From positions 1-7,369 of the forward strand of contig DGDD01000261.1 of the NCBI GenBank assembly GCA_002385265.1: DNA of 7,369 bases. The letters run 5' to 3'. Of the stretch, positions 1 to 5,844 are shown piece after piece. A model generated the notes under the pieces. That model made no database searches and had not been told where the DNA came from. It was given only the letters and a program-made list of their open reading frames with translations. The position numbers and the translations under genes are program-made. This stretch comes from Chitinophagaceae bacterium UBA3961. GTDB lineage: Bacteria > Bacteroidota > Bacteroidia > Chitinophagales > Chitinophagaceae. How positions within the stretch are numbered: the first letter of the stretch is position 1; the number at the start of each line of letters is the position of its first letter.

Positions 1-120
1 GCAGTCTCTCTGTATTTCCTCGCTTCCTCTCTCCTGTAATTCCCCTTGTTCCCCCTCTTGTTCTTTTTTGTCTTTCCTCGCTCCTCGTCTCCTCTATCCT
101 CGTTCCTGTTCTCCGGCTGT
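1..120. repeat. Pyrimidine-rich low-complexity tract, left edge
   Basis: The plus strand is almost all C and T, with degenerate recurring words such as TCCTCG, TCTCC and TTGTTC. No open reading frame of note is present. Two words recur exactly, in the same orientation, at the right edge of the window: TGTATTTCCTC (11-21 and 7336-7346) and TCTTTCCTCG (71-80 and 7345-7354). This looks like a dispersed intergenic low-complexity family rather than a gene remnant. Any function is unknown. Confidence 0.6.
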
Positions 121-141
121 TCCATTATTAATTATTAATTC

Positions 142-155
142 CTTAATTATTAATT
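142..155 (-). repeat. AT-rich dispersed short repeat, copy 1 (inverted)
   Basis: CTTAATTATTAATT is the exact reverse complement of AATTAATAATTAAG at 5735-5748 and 7254-7267. It sits inside a longer run of ATTAATT words (124-156). Exact 14-nt matches at three gene-free sites point to a dispersed intergenic repeat, although low sequence complexity weakens the inference. Confidence 0.5.
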
Positions 156-223
156 ACCATCCTTTTCCTATTAATAAATGTTTAAACTTTAATTCGTTGA
201 TCCTGAACTGTTTAACGCTTTTC

Positions 224-264
224 TTTTTTGTTTAACTTTTTATTTTAAAAAATTAAACAAAAAA
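224..264. promoter_or_regulatory. Long near-perfect palindrome (dyad 1)
   Basis: A 12-bp arm at 224-235 (TTTTTTGTTTAA) is perfectly complementary to 253-264. Inside it, after one mismatch (C236/A252), a further six pairs run down to a 3-nt centre at 243-245. The palindrome is nearly all A/T with one G-C pair per arm, so it would make a weak RNA hairpin. I favour a protein-binding dyad over a terminator. Confidence 0.5.
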
Positions 265-282
265 CTGCTCTTTCTCGTATAT

Positions 283-317
283 AGTGTTTAACTTTATGTC
301 CTTAATAATTAAACACT
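283..317. promoter_or_regulatory. Inverted repeat AGTGTTTAA-N17-TTAAACACT (dyad 2)
   Basis: Arms 283-291 and 309-317 are exact 9-bp reverse complements separated by 17 nt. The TGTTTAA cores have the same gap as in dyad 1, and the two dyads lie 56 bp apart centre to centre. The right arm occupies the zone just upstream of the sigma-factor start codon, so bound protein would sit over the promoter or early leader. The AGTGTTTAAC word recurs in reverse complement before crtB. Confidence 0.55.
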
Positions 318-324
318 CTTTGCC

Positions 325-828
325 ATGACAACTGTTGAATTTAACCAAATGCTGGTTAATAATGCGGAGTTTCTGAAGCCATTTGCGGCAACTTTGACAC
401 GTGATACCGAAGCGGCAAAGGACCTTTTTCAGGAAACTCTGTTCCGCGCATTATCTAACCAAGACAAGTACAACGTAGGTACTAATATTAAAGCATGGTT
501 GTATACAATCATGCGAAACATCTTCATTAACAACTATCGCAGAAAGGCAAAGCAGCAAACCATTTTTGATAATACTCCCAACGAGTTTATTCTGAACAAT
601 AGTTCTGCTGTTGCTATTCCTAACAATGCGGAGACGAATTTGAGGATCAAAGACATTCAAAAAGCGATACATAATTTACCTGAAATTTTTCGTAACCCTT
701 TTTTGTTGTACTTTGATGGATATAAGTACCATGAGATCGCGGATATGCTCAATGAACCTCTAGGAACGATCAAGAGTAGAATTCACTTCGCACGGAAATT
801 ATTGAAAGAGCAAATCATTAAAAACTAA
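325..828 (+). CDS. ECF-type RNA polymerase sigma factor, first gene of the crt operon
   Basis: This 167-residue protein has the two-domain layout of extracytoplasmic-function sigma factors. The sigma-2 region spans about residues 10-75, with the helix-2 motif AKDLFQETLFRAL (31-43) and the -10-recognition stretch KAWLYTIMRNIFINNYRR (56-73). A variable linker covers 76-106. Sigma-4 spans about 107-162, with the helix-turn-helix YHEIADMLNEPLGTIKSRI (135-153) that reads the -35 element. The ATG at 325 gives a full-length N-terminus; no strong Shine-Dalgarno is seen, as is usual in Bacteroidota. It lies 3 nt upstream of crtI in the same frame, so the two are surely co-transcribed. No anti-sigma gene or membrane sensor is next to it. 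I infer that it directs transcription of the crt genes and perhaps itself, possibly in response to light or oxidative stress; the trigger is not visible here. Confidence 0.9.
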   Translation: MTTVEFNQMLVNNAEFLKPFAATLTRDTEAAKDLFQETLFRALSNQDKYNVGTNIKAWLYTIMRNIFINNYRRKAKQQTIFDNTPNEFILNNSSAVAIPNNAETNLRIKDIQKAIHNLPEIFRNPFLLYFDGYKYHEIADMLNEPLGTIKSRIHFARKLLKEQIIKN

Positions 829-831
829 GTA

Positions 832-2298
832 TTGAAACCCATTGTTGTGATAGGAGCCGGCTTTGCCGGACTTTCTGCTGCCAGCTTTCTTGCCAAAGCC
901 GGTTACCAAGTAACCGTTTTGGAAAAACAAGCAGGTCCAGGCGGACGTGCACGTCAATGGAAAACAAACGGATTTACTTTCGACATGGGGCCCAGCTGGT
1001 ACTGGATGCCCGACGTGTTTGATCGTTATTTCGAACAATTTGGTAAAAAGGCCTCGGACTATTATACTATTGAACGCTTGGATCCCTCTTACCGAGTGTA
1101 TTGGCAAGAAGGATACAGCGATATTCCTGCTTCGCTCGATGATTTTAAAAAGATGTTGGAGGAAATGGAACCGGGCGCTGCAGTAAAACTCGATCGTTTT
1201 TTGGAAGAAGCGCGTTACAAATATGTAGTGGGCATCCAGAAATTGGTGTTTAAACCCGGATTGAGTTTAGTGGAATTTCTCGATTGGGAAGTGATGAAAG
1301 GCGTGTTCAAATTAGATGTGTTCACTTCAATTAAGAAACACGTTCATAAATATTTCAAACAACCGCAAATTCGTCAGCTACTCGAATTCCCCGTTTTGTT
1401 TTTGGGAGCTTTACCTGAAAACACCCCGGCTTTGTATAGCTTAATGAACTACGCTGATATTGTTGGAGGAACATGGTTCCCGAGAGGCGGTATGTACAAA
1501 GTAGTGGAAGGGATGTATAAATTAGCCTTAGAACTGGGTGTTCAATTCAAATTTGAAGAACCGGTTACTTCTATTCAAATTGAAAAAAATGCAGTTCGAA
1601 ATGTGGTGACTGATAAGGGGACCTATCCGGCATTAGCTGTAATAGGCGGTGCAGATTATCATTTCATAGAAACCCAATTGCTGCCTGAAGCGGCTCGCTC
1701 GTATTCAGAAGCCTATTGGGACAAGAGAGAAATGGCTCCTTCTTGTTTACTTTACTACGTAGGCATCAATAAAAAACTCGATTCTATTCTTCATCATATG
1801 TTGTTTTTTGATGTTCCGTTCGAACAACATGCAGATGAAATTTATACCTCAAGAATTTGGCCTGAAACTCCCTTGTTTTACGCCAACGCCTCCAGTGTTA
1901 CAGACGCAAGTTTGGCCCCAGAAGGCTGTGAAAACTTGTTTTTCTTGATACCGGTGGCGGCCGGATTGAGCGATGATTCCGAAGAAAAGCGAGAATATTA
2001 CTTCAATTTGATCATGGATCGTTTTGAAAAACGTGTTGGTCAAACTGTTAGAGATGCTATTGTAGTGAAACGAAGCTTTGCCTATTCCGATTTTGTAAGC
2101 GAATACCATTCTTTCAAAGGCAATGCCTATGGTTTAGCCAATACCCTCATGCAAACCGCCATCCTTAAACCCTCTTGTAGAAGCAAGAAAGTATCCAATT
2201 TGTTCTATACCGGTCAGCTAACGGTGCCCGGTCCGGGAGTACCACCCAGTCTTATCAGCGGGGAAGTAGTAGCCGGGGAATTAATGAAGTCTTTTTAA
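832..2298 (+). CDS. crtI: Phytoene desaturase (lycopene-forming), CrtI family
   Basis: CrtI is an FAD-dependent, membrane-associated enzyme that introduces double bonds into 15-cis-phytoene to give lycopene. The 488-residue length is typical. The N-terminal dinucleotide-binding fold is clear: GAGFAG (residues 8-13), an acidic residue closing the second strand (E31), then GGRAR (37-41) and the family-typical block FDMGPSWYWMPDVF (50-63). The C-terminal CrtI signature is intact at about 457-482 (YTGQLTVPGPGVPPSLISGE). The start is taken as TTG at 832 because the protein begins KPIVVIGAGF exactly where homologues begin, no ATG precedes it in frame before the sigma stop, and the next internal Met (residue 52) would remove the FAD fold. 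Only 3 nt separate it from the sigma stop, implying translational coupling. CrtN- or CrtD-like desaturases are alternatives, but crtB and crtY alongside favour CrtI. Confidence 0.94.
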   Translation: MKPIVVIGAGFAGLSAASFLAKAGYQVTVLEKQAGPGGRARQWKTNGFTFDMGPSWYWMPDVFDRYFEQFGKKASDYYTIERLDPSYRVYWQEGYSDIPASLDDFKKMLEEMEPGAAVKLDRFLEEARYKYVVGIQKLVFKPGLSLVEFLDWEVMKGVFKLDVFTSIKKHVHKYFKQPQIRQLLEFPVLFLGALPENTPALYSLMNYADIVGGTWFPRGGMYKVVEGMYKLALELGVQFKFEEPVTSIQIEKNAVRNVVTDKGTYPALAVIGGADYHFIETQLLPEAARSYSEAYWDKREMAPSCLLYYVGINKKLDSILHHMLFFDVPFEQHADEIYTSRIWPETPLFYANASSVTDASLAPEGCENLFFLIPVAAGLSDDSEEKREYYFNLIMDRFEKRVGQTVRDAIVVKRSFAYSDFVSEYHSFKGNAYGLANTLMQTAILKPSCRSKKVSNLFYTGQLTVPGPGVPPSLISGEVVAGELMKSF

Positions 2299-2328
2299 TG
2301 AACTATTTGGTGCATTAAAACGTAAATT

Positions 2329-2338
2329 GTTAAACACT
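2329..2338 (-). promoter_or_regulatory. Copy of the operator half-site before crtB
   Basis: GTTAAACACT is the exact reverse complement of AGTGTTTAAC at 283-292. It lies in the 61-nt crtI-crtB gap, 21 nt before the crtB ATG. No matching second arm exists at the 17-nt spacing, so this is a single half-site. It may allow separate control of crtB-idi, or be a chance match in AT-rich DNA; the related 8-mer GTGTTTAA also occurs inside crtI at 1246-1253. Confidence 0.35.
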
Positions 2339-2359
2339 ACATCAGTAAACTGAATTGTT

Positions 2360-3196
2360 ATGATGGCCATATACCATAAAGTAAGTCAGCTTTGCAGTCA
2401 AATTACCACCGAAGAGTACAGTACTTCTTTCTCATCGGCTATTCGTTTGCTGCATCAAGATCTCAGAAAACCGATCTACAATATTTATGGTTTTGTTCGG
2501 CTAGCCGATGAAATTGTAGATACCTTTCATGAGCACGATAAAGAACGCTTATTGGTTAAATTCAAGCGCGATACTTACGAAGCAATTGAAGATAAAATTA
2601 GCTTGAACCCTGTTTTGCATAGTTTTCAAATGACCGTGAATGAGTTTAATATCAGTCACGATTTAATTGAAGCATTTTTCAAAAGCATGGAAATGGATTT
2701 GAATAAACAAGCCTATGATGAACAGGGATATGAAAACTATATTTATGGAAGTGCGGAAGTAGTGGGTTTGATGTGCTTGTATGTTTTCTGCGAAGGAGAC
2801 AAAGCGATGTACGAAAAATTAAAACCATCTGCACAATCATTAGGAGCAGCATTCCAGAAAGTTAATTTCTTGAGAGATGTAAAAGCAGACTACCAAAGTT
2901 TAAATCGTACGTATTTTCCGGGTGTTGATTTCAATTCTTTCACAAATGAAAGTAAAGCGGCAATTGAGGCTGATATTGCGAAGGATTTTGAACATGCTTA
3001 CGAAGGAATCATGCAATTGCCTTGGAAAGCGCGTTTTGGTGTGTACGTTGCGTACAAGTATTATTTGAGCTTGTTCAAGAAGATCCGTAAAACACAACCG
3101 GCGAAAATTTTGGAATCACGCATTCGAATCCCCAATTATTACAAAGCGTATATTGTGGTGCGAGCGGGTGTAAAAAATCAATTAAATCTGATCTAA
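2360..3196 (+). CDS. crtB: Phytoene synthase
   Basis: CrtB condenses two geranylgeranyl diphosphates through prephytoene diphosphate to phytoene, the committed step of carotenoid synthesis, as a peripheral membrane enzyme. The 278-residue protein shows the squalene/phytoene synthase all-helical fold signatures. The first aspartate-rich motif is DEIVD (residues 50-54, after YGFVRLA). The motif YIYGSAEVVG covers 127-136. The second aspartate-rich motif is NFLRDVKAD (169-177), with D173 and D177 as the magnesium-diphosphate ligands, and YFP follows at 185-187. Two adjacent ATGs (2360 and 2363) give MM at the N-terminus, and either could be the true start. The gene follows crtI after 61 nt and precedes idi by 3 nt. 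Squalene or dehydrosqualene synthase is excluded mainly by context. Confidence 0.93.
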   Translation: MMAIYHKVSQLCSQITTEEYSTSFSSAIRLLHQDLRKPIYNIYGFVRLADEIVDTFHEHDKERLLVKFKRDTYEAIEDKISLNPVLHSFQMTVNEFNISHDLIEAFFKSMEMDLNKQAYDEQGYENYIYGSAEVVGLMCLYVFCEGDKAMYEKLKPSAQSLGAAFQKVNFLRDVKADYQSLNRTYFPGVDFNSFTNESKAAIEADIAKDFEHAYEGIMQLPWKARFGVYVAYKYYLSLFKKIRKTQPAKILESRIRIPNYYKAYIVVRAGVKNQLNLI

Positions 3197-3199
3197 TTA

Positions 3200-3712
3200 A
3201 TGAGTGCTTCGGTTGTATTAGTGAATGAAAGAGATGAAGCCATCGGGACGATGGAGAAAATGGAGGCTCATGAAAAGGGCTTGCTCCACAGAGCGTTCAG
3301 CGTATTTGTTTTTAATAAAGAAGGCTTGTTGCTATTGCAACGTCGCGCATTAACGAAGTACCACAGTGCAGGCTTGTGGACCAATACGTGTTGCAGCCAT
3401 CCCTTTCCCAACGAGGCTGTTGCTGACGCTGCTGTAAGAAGATTAAAAGAAGAACTAGGTTTTACCACCCCCCTTACAAAAATTTTTGATTTCAAGTATA
3501 AAGCTGCTTTCGATAATGGCTTGGTTGAACACGAATTCGATCATGTGTTTGTAGGCGAATATGAGGGCGATGTTCAATTGAATCCGGAAGAAGTGCACGA
3601 GATAAAATACGTTTCTTTGGATGAAGTTGAAGCAGATATGAAGCTGCATCCGGATCAATACACCGCATGGTTTCATATTGCACTTCCAAAATTAATGGAG
3701 CAACTCCAATAG
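3200..3712 (+). CDS. idi: Isopentenyl-diphosphate delta-isomerase, type I (Nudix fold)
   Basis: Idi interconverts isopentenyl and dimethylallyl diphosphate, supplying the starter unit for prenyl chains; it is cytosolic and metal-dependent. At 170 residues it is close to the usual bacterial type I length. Visible active-site elements, compared with the E. coli enzyme, are the metal-binding histidines H24, H30 and H67, the catalytic cysteine C65 in WTNTCCSHP (60-68), the Nudix-like helix AVRRLKEELGF (78-88), and the glutamates E110 and E112 in VEHEF, E112 being the expected catalytic acid. Only 3 nt separate it from the crtB stop, so it is probably translationally coupled. Its presence suggests that precursor supply is matched to pigment output when the operon is on. 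Confidence 0.95.
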   Translation: MSASVVLVNERDEAIGTMEKMEAHEKGLLHRAFSVFVFNKEGLLLLQRRALTKYHSAGLWTNTCCSHPFPNEAVADAAVRRLKEELGFTTPLTKIFDFKYKAAFDNGLVEHEFDHVFVGEYEGDVQLNPEEVHEIKYVSLDEVEADMKLHPDQYTAWFHIALPKLMEQLQ

Positions 3713-3725
3713 GACTGCATGGGAA

Positions 3726-3746
3726 AAAACACCAACTTTGTGTTTT
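3726..3746 (+). terminator. Weak hairpin in the idi-crtZ gap
   Basis: AAAACAC (3726-3732) pairs with GTGTTTT (3740-3746) around a 7-nt loop, 13 nt after the idi stop. The stem has only two G-C pairs and the T-run is part of the stem, so it would be at best a leaky attenuator. The rest of the 85-nt gap has no clear promoter. Confidence 0.25.
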
Positions 3747-3797
3747 GAGTAGATCTTCTAAAAAAGAAACGATTCAGTAAACTATCAATTAAGAACA

Positions 3798-4304
3798 ATG
3801 CTTTCAGTACTCGTATATATTTTGGTTTTGCTCGGTACTTTTTTTGCCATGGAAGGAATTACCTGGGCTACTCACAAATGGGTAATGCATGGATTTTTGT
3901 GGTATTTGCATGAGGATCATCACCGCGTTCGCCCCGGATTTTTTGAAAAGAACGATGCCTTCTTTGTGATATTTGCGGTCCCGAGTTTTCTTTGCATCCT
4001 CTTCGGAACCTTGAACGCCATGTACTGGGTACAAGCCATTGGATTTGGAATTATGGCCTACGGCGCAGCTTATTTTCTGGTTCACGATGTAATTATTCAC
4101 CAGCGTTTCAAATGGTTTACCCGCTCGAAAAGTACGTATGTAAGAGCCATTCGTTGGGCACACAAAATGCACCACAAGCATCTTGATAAGCATGAGGGAG
4201 AGTCATTTGGGATGTTGTATGTTCATAAGAAATATTGGGAAAAAGTGCGAAGAGATAAGAAGTTGATGGAGGCACAAAGAGTGGAGTATGAAGCAACGAG
4301 TTAA
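3798..4304 (+). CDS. crtZ: Beta-carotene 3-hydroxylase
   Basis: CrtZ is a non-haem di-iron membrane hydroxylase of the fatty acid hydroxylase/sterol desaturase superfamily; it adds hydroxyls at C3 and C3' of beta-carotene, giving cryptoxanthin and then zeaxanthin. The 168-residue protein has the expected histidine clusters: HKWVMH (26-31), HEDHH (38-42), HDVIIH (96-101) and HKMHHKH (122-128). Hydrophobic segments at about 2-19, 54-73 and 76-95 are predicted to span the membrane, and the histidines lie between or after them, consistent with a cytoplasmic di-iron site. The tail is short and basic. It starts 85 nt after idi, so it may have its own regulation as well as operon readthrough. No ketolase (crtW) accompanies it. 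Confidence 0.92.
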   Translation: MLSVLVYILVLLGTFFAMEGITWATHKWVMHGFLWYLHEDHHRVRPGFFEKNDAFFVIFAVPSFLCILFGTLNAMYWVQAIGFGIMAYGAAYFLVHDVIIHQRFKWFTRSKSTYVRAIRWAHKMHHKHLDKHEGESFGMLYVHKKYWEKVRRDKKLMEAQRVEYEATS

Positions 4305-4310
4305 ATATGA

Positions 4311-4340
4311 ATTAATAGTTAACAATTAATAATTAATAAT
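4311..4340 (+). repeat. AT-rich dispersed short repeat, partial copy in the crtZ-crtY gap
   Basis: This run of ATTAATA-type words includes AATTAATAATTAA (4324-4336), which shares 13 nt with the copies at 5735-5748 and 7254-7267. It starts 7 nt after the crtZ stop and occupies about a third of the 88-nt gap before crtY. Confidence 0.45.
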
Positions 4341-4350
4341 GAAGGTGGAA

Positions 4351-4377
4351 TAGGTGCAAGCATATTGCATCTATTTT
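4351..4377 (+). terminator. Hairpin with short T-run before crtY (possible attenuator)
   Basis: TAGGTGCAA (4351-4359) pairs with TTGCATCTA (4365-4373) over nine positions with one G-T wobble and a 5-nt loop, followed by TTTT (4374-4377; TTTTAG to 4379). The crtY ATG is 15 nt further on. The shape resembles a weak intrinsic terminator or leader structure. It could tune crtY relative to upstream genes; strength is doubtful because only three pairs are G-C. Confidence 0.3.
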
Positions 4378-4392
4378 AGTTATTAAAGGAAT

Positions 4393-5529
4393 ATGTCTCA
4401 ACGAACTGATTATATTATTCTAGGTTCCGGATTGGCAGGATTGTCGTTAGCGGCAAGAATGGTGAAATCGGGTTTGTTGGAGCATCAAACTTTGCTGATT
4501 GTAGACAAAGCTCCGAAACAAGGTAATGATCGAACTTGGTGTTTTTGGGAGTATGGTAAAGGTTTTTTTGAAAACTGTGTGTACCATCAATGGCCTTCTC
4601 TTCAATTTTATAGCGAAGGATTTGAAAAGGATTTAGACATGTACGACTACTCGTACAAAATGATCCGCAGTGGAGCACTCTATGAATATTGCTATTCAAT
4701 TCTTCAAGGATGTAAGAATGTTTCATTTTTATATGGAGAGGTGAGTTTCCATCAGAGCAGTAGAGGAAACACAGAAGTGCGAGTAAATGACGAATTATTA
4801 GATCTTGATGGTGCACTTGTATTCAATTCTATTTTAACGAAGGAACCGGAACATCGGTTGAGTTTAAAGCAGCACTTCAAAGGGTGGATCATTGAAACCA
4901 CTTCTCCTTCGTTCAATCCTAACAAGGCAACTTTGATGGATTTTAGGGTTGATCAAACCGAGGGGTCGACCTTTGTGTATGTACTCCCCTTAACAGAAAC
5001 CACTGCACTCGTAGAATATACGCTTTTCACAGCCAACCTTTTACACGACCATCAATACGACGCGGCACTGCGGAACTATATTCAACAATACTTGGGCATC
5101 ACGCTTTATGAAGTAAAAGAAACAGAATTTGGAGTGATTCCCATGACCGCAGCCGAGTTTGAATTCTACAAGAATGGCATGTATCATATTGGAACAGCCG
5201 GTGGCCAAACAAAGGGTTCTTCCGGATATACATTTCAGTTTGTACAAAAACAGACAAAGTCGATTGTGAACTCCTTATTGCATCGTCAAAAACTTCAGCA
5301 AGTACCTGCCGCCGGTTCACGTTTTCACTTTTACGATCGCGTATTGTTAGAATTATTGGTGAATAGAACCTTAGAAGGAAGAGAAATCTTTACTCGATTG
5401 TTTCAGCAAAACAAAGCGCACAGGGTTTTCAAATTTTTGGACAATGAAACCGATCTTTTGGAGGATCTAGGAATTATTAGTTCATTGCAAATCGTGCCTT
5501 TTGCGAAAGCGGCGATGAGAGTGATGTAG
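4393..5529 (+). CDS. crtY: Lycopene beta-cyclase, CrtY family
   Basis: CrtY cyclises both ends of lycopene to give beta-carotene; the family uses a reduced flavin without net redox change and is membrane-associated. The 378-residue protein is of normal length. It opens with the dinucleotide-binding motif ILGSGLAGLSLA (9-20), followed by an acidic residue (D38) at the end of the second strand and the conserved block DRTWCFWE (46-53). Later conserved parts include ALVEYTLF (205-212) and the glycine-rich segment GTAGGQTKGSSGYTF (267-281) near the flavin site. It is the single-chain CrtY type, not the CrtYc-CrtYd fusion found in some Bacteroidota. An AAAGGA lies just 2 nt before the ATG, too close to be a good Shine-Dalgarno. 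It is the last gene of the cluster. Confidence 0.92.
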   Translation: MSQRTDYIILGSGLAGLSLAARMVKSGLLEHQTLLIVDKAPKQGNDRTWCFWEYGKGFFENCVYHQWPSLQFYSEGFEKDLDMYDYSYKMIRSGALYEYCYSILQGCKNVSFLYGEVSFHQSSRGNTEVRVNDELLDLDGALVFNSILTKEPEHRLSLKQHFKGWIIETTSPSFNPNKATLMDFRVDQTEGSTFVYVLPLTETTALVEYTLFTANLLHDHQYDAALRNYIQQYLGITLYEVKETEFGVIPMTAAEFEFYKNGMYHIGTAGGQTKGSSGYTFQFVQKQTKSIVNSLLHRQKLQQVPAAGSRFHFYDRVLLELLVNRTLEGREIFTRLFQQNKAHRVFKFLDNETDLLEDLGIISSLQIVPFAKAAMRVM

Positions 5530-5660
5530 GAATTGAGTTTTAAGTTTTAGGTTCTTGAGTTTTTTAGTTTGCGCAGCTTCGCAGTCGCAAAGGTGAGGAA
5601 GGGAAAGAAGAGCCGCAAAGAGACGGTGAGTAATCAGGTTTTGGTTTTATGTTTTTCAAA
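5530..5660. repeat. Intergenic repeat-like sequence after crtY
   Basis: No gene is present. The first 40 nt are T-rich with repeated AGTTTT/GAGTTTT words (5534-5570). A block then follows with CGCAAAG at 5586-5592 and 5614-5620, resembling the widespread CGCAAAG-type intergenic repeat. TTTGCG (5568-5573) pairs with CGCAAA (5586-5591). No convincing terminator with a strong stem and T-tail is seen directly behind crtY. Confidence 0.4.
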
Positions 5661-5680
5661 CCACAGATTATAAATAAAAG

Positions 5681-5725
5681 ATAACACAGATTAGTCTCTA
5701 AAATAATAGAGCTAATCTGTGTTAT
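5681..5725. terminator. Strong 14-bp hairpin, possible terminator between convergent genes
   Basis: ATAACACAGATTAG (5681-5694) and CTAATCTGTGTTAT (5712-5725) are perfect complements. A further CTCT/AGAG inner stem (5696-5699 with 5708-5711) has one bulged T and an 8-nt loop. For a minus-strand transcript the stem is followed by a T-rich run (complement of 5670-5680), so it could stop transcripts from the protease gene. Plus-strand transcripts from crtY meet it about 150 nt after the stop, without a clear T-run. Confidence 0.4.
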
Positions 5726-5734
5726 TCGAAGTAT

Positions 5735-5748
5735 AATTAATAATTAAG
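5735..5748 (+). repeat. AT-rich dispersed short repeat, copy 2
   Basis: AATTAATAATTAAG is identical to 7254-7267 and to the complement of 142-155. It continues as AATTAAAAATGA to 5760 and sits inside the centre of the inverted-repeat element. Confidence 0.5.
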
Positions 5749-5844
5749 AATTAAAAATGAAACAGCCGGCAGTCAGGTTGATTGAATTTTAGAGACTAAT
5801 CTGTGTGAATCGGTATCAATTCGTGCTATCAGTGGTCAAAAAAG

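Larger units (their letters stand above)
179..317. promoter_or_regulatory. Half-site array TGTTTAA/TTAAACA upstream of the sigma-crt operon
   Basis: The 7-mer TGTTTAA occurs at 179-185, 209-215, 229-235 and 285-291, and its complement TTAAACA at 253-259 and 309-315, giving six copies in 137 nt. Four of them form two dyads with an identical 17-nt gap. The array ends 7 nt before the sigma-factor ATG. I infer an operator region for a dimeric DNA-binding regulator of the crt operon, or promoter elements of the sigma factor itself, since TGTTTAAC ends in the AAC often seen in ECF -35 elements. No convincing TTTG / TAnnTTTG housekeeping promoter was found between 181 and 324. The binding protein is not identified. 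Confidence 0.55.
5661..5835. repeat. Imperfect inverted-repeat element of 175 nt (CACAGATTA family)
   Basis: The left arm begins CCACAGAT (5661-5668) and the right arm ends ATCAGTGG (5828-5835), whose complement is CCACTGAT. The inner ends of the arms, 5684-5704 and 5786-5806, are exact 21-nt reverse complements. Copies of CACAGATTA also lie at 5662-5670 and 5685-5693, and inverted within 5712-5725. The pentamer TCAAA abuts both sides (5656-5660 and 5836-5840), which could be a target duplication. No coding capacity exists, so any mobility would depend on an outside enzyme. The CACAGATTA words resemble a dispersed intergenic repeat found in many bacteria. Confidence 0.5.

Noticed and set aside
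179..216. A third complete dyad starting at 179 with a 17-nt gap
   Set aside because: The expected partner at 203-209 matches only 4 of 7 positions, so only single half-sites are claimed there.
3731..3740. Possible -7 element ACTTTG before crtZ
   Set aside because: The first base of TAnnTTTG is not matched (CAACTTTG) and no TTTG lies 19-21 nt upstream, so an internal promoter is not supported.
3804..4193. 129-residue open frame on the minus strand opposite crtZ
   Set aside because: It lies wholly within the well-supported crtZ gene, has no recognisable domain, and reads as a shadow of the histidine-rich codons on the other strand.
4415..4816. 133-residue open frame on the minus strand opposite crtY
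   Set aside because: It overlaps conserved CrtY coding sequence, including the FAD-binding region, and shows no protein-like motif.
5661..5835. CRISPR-like array from repeated CACAGATTA words
   Set aside because: Copies are short, irregularly spaced and in both orientations, with no regular spacers and no cas genes.
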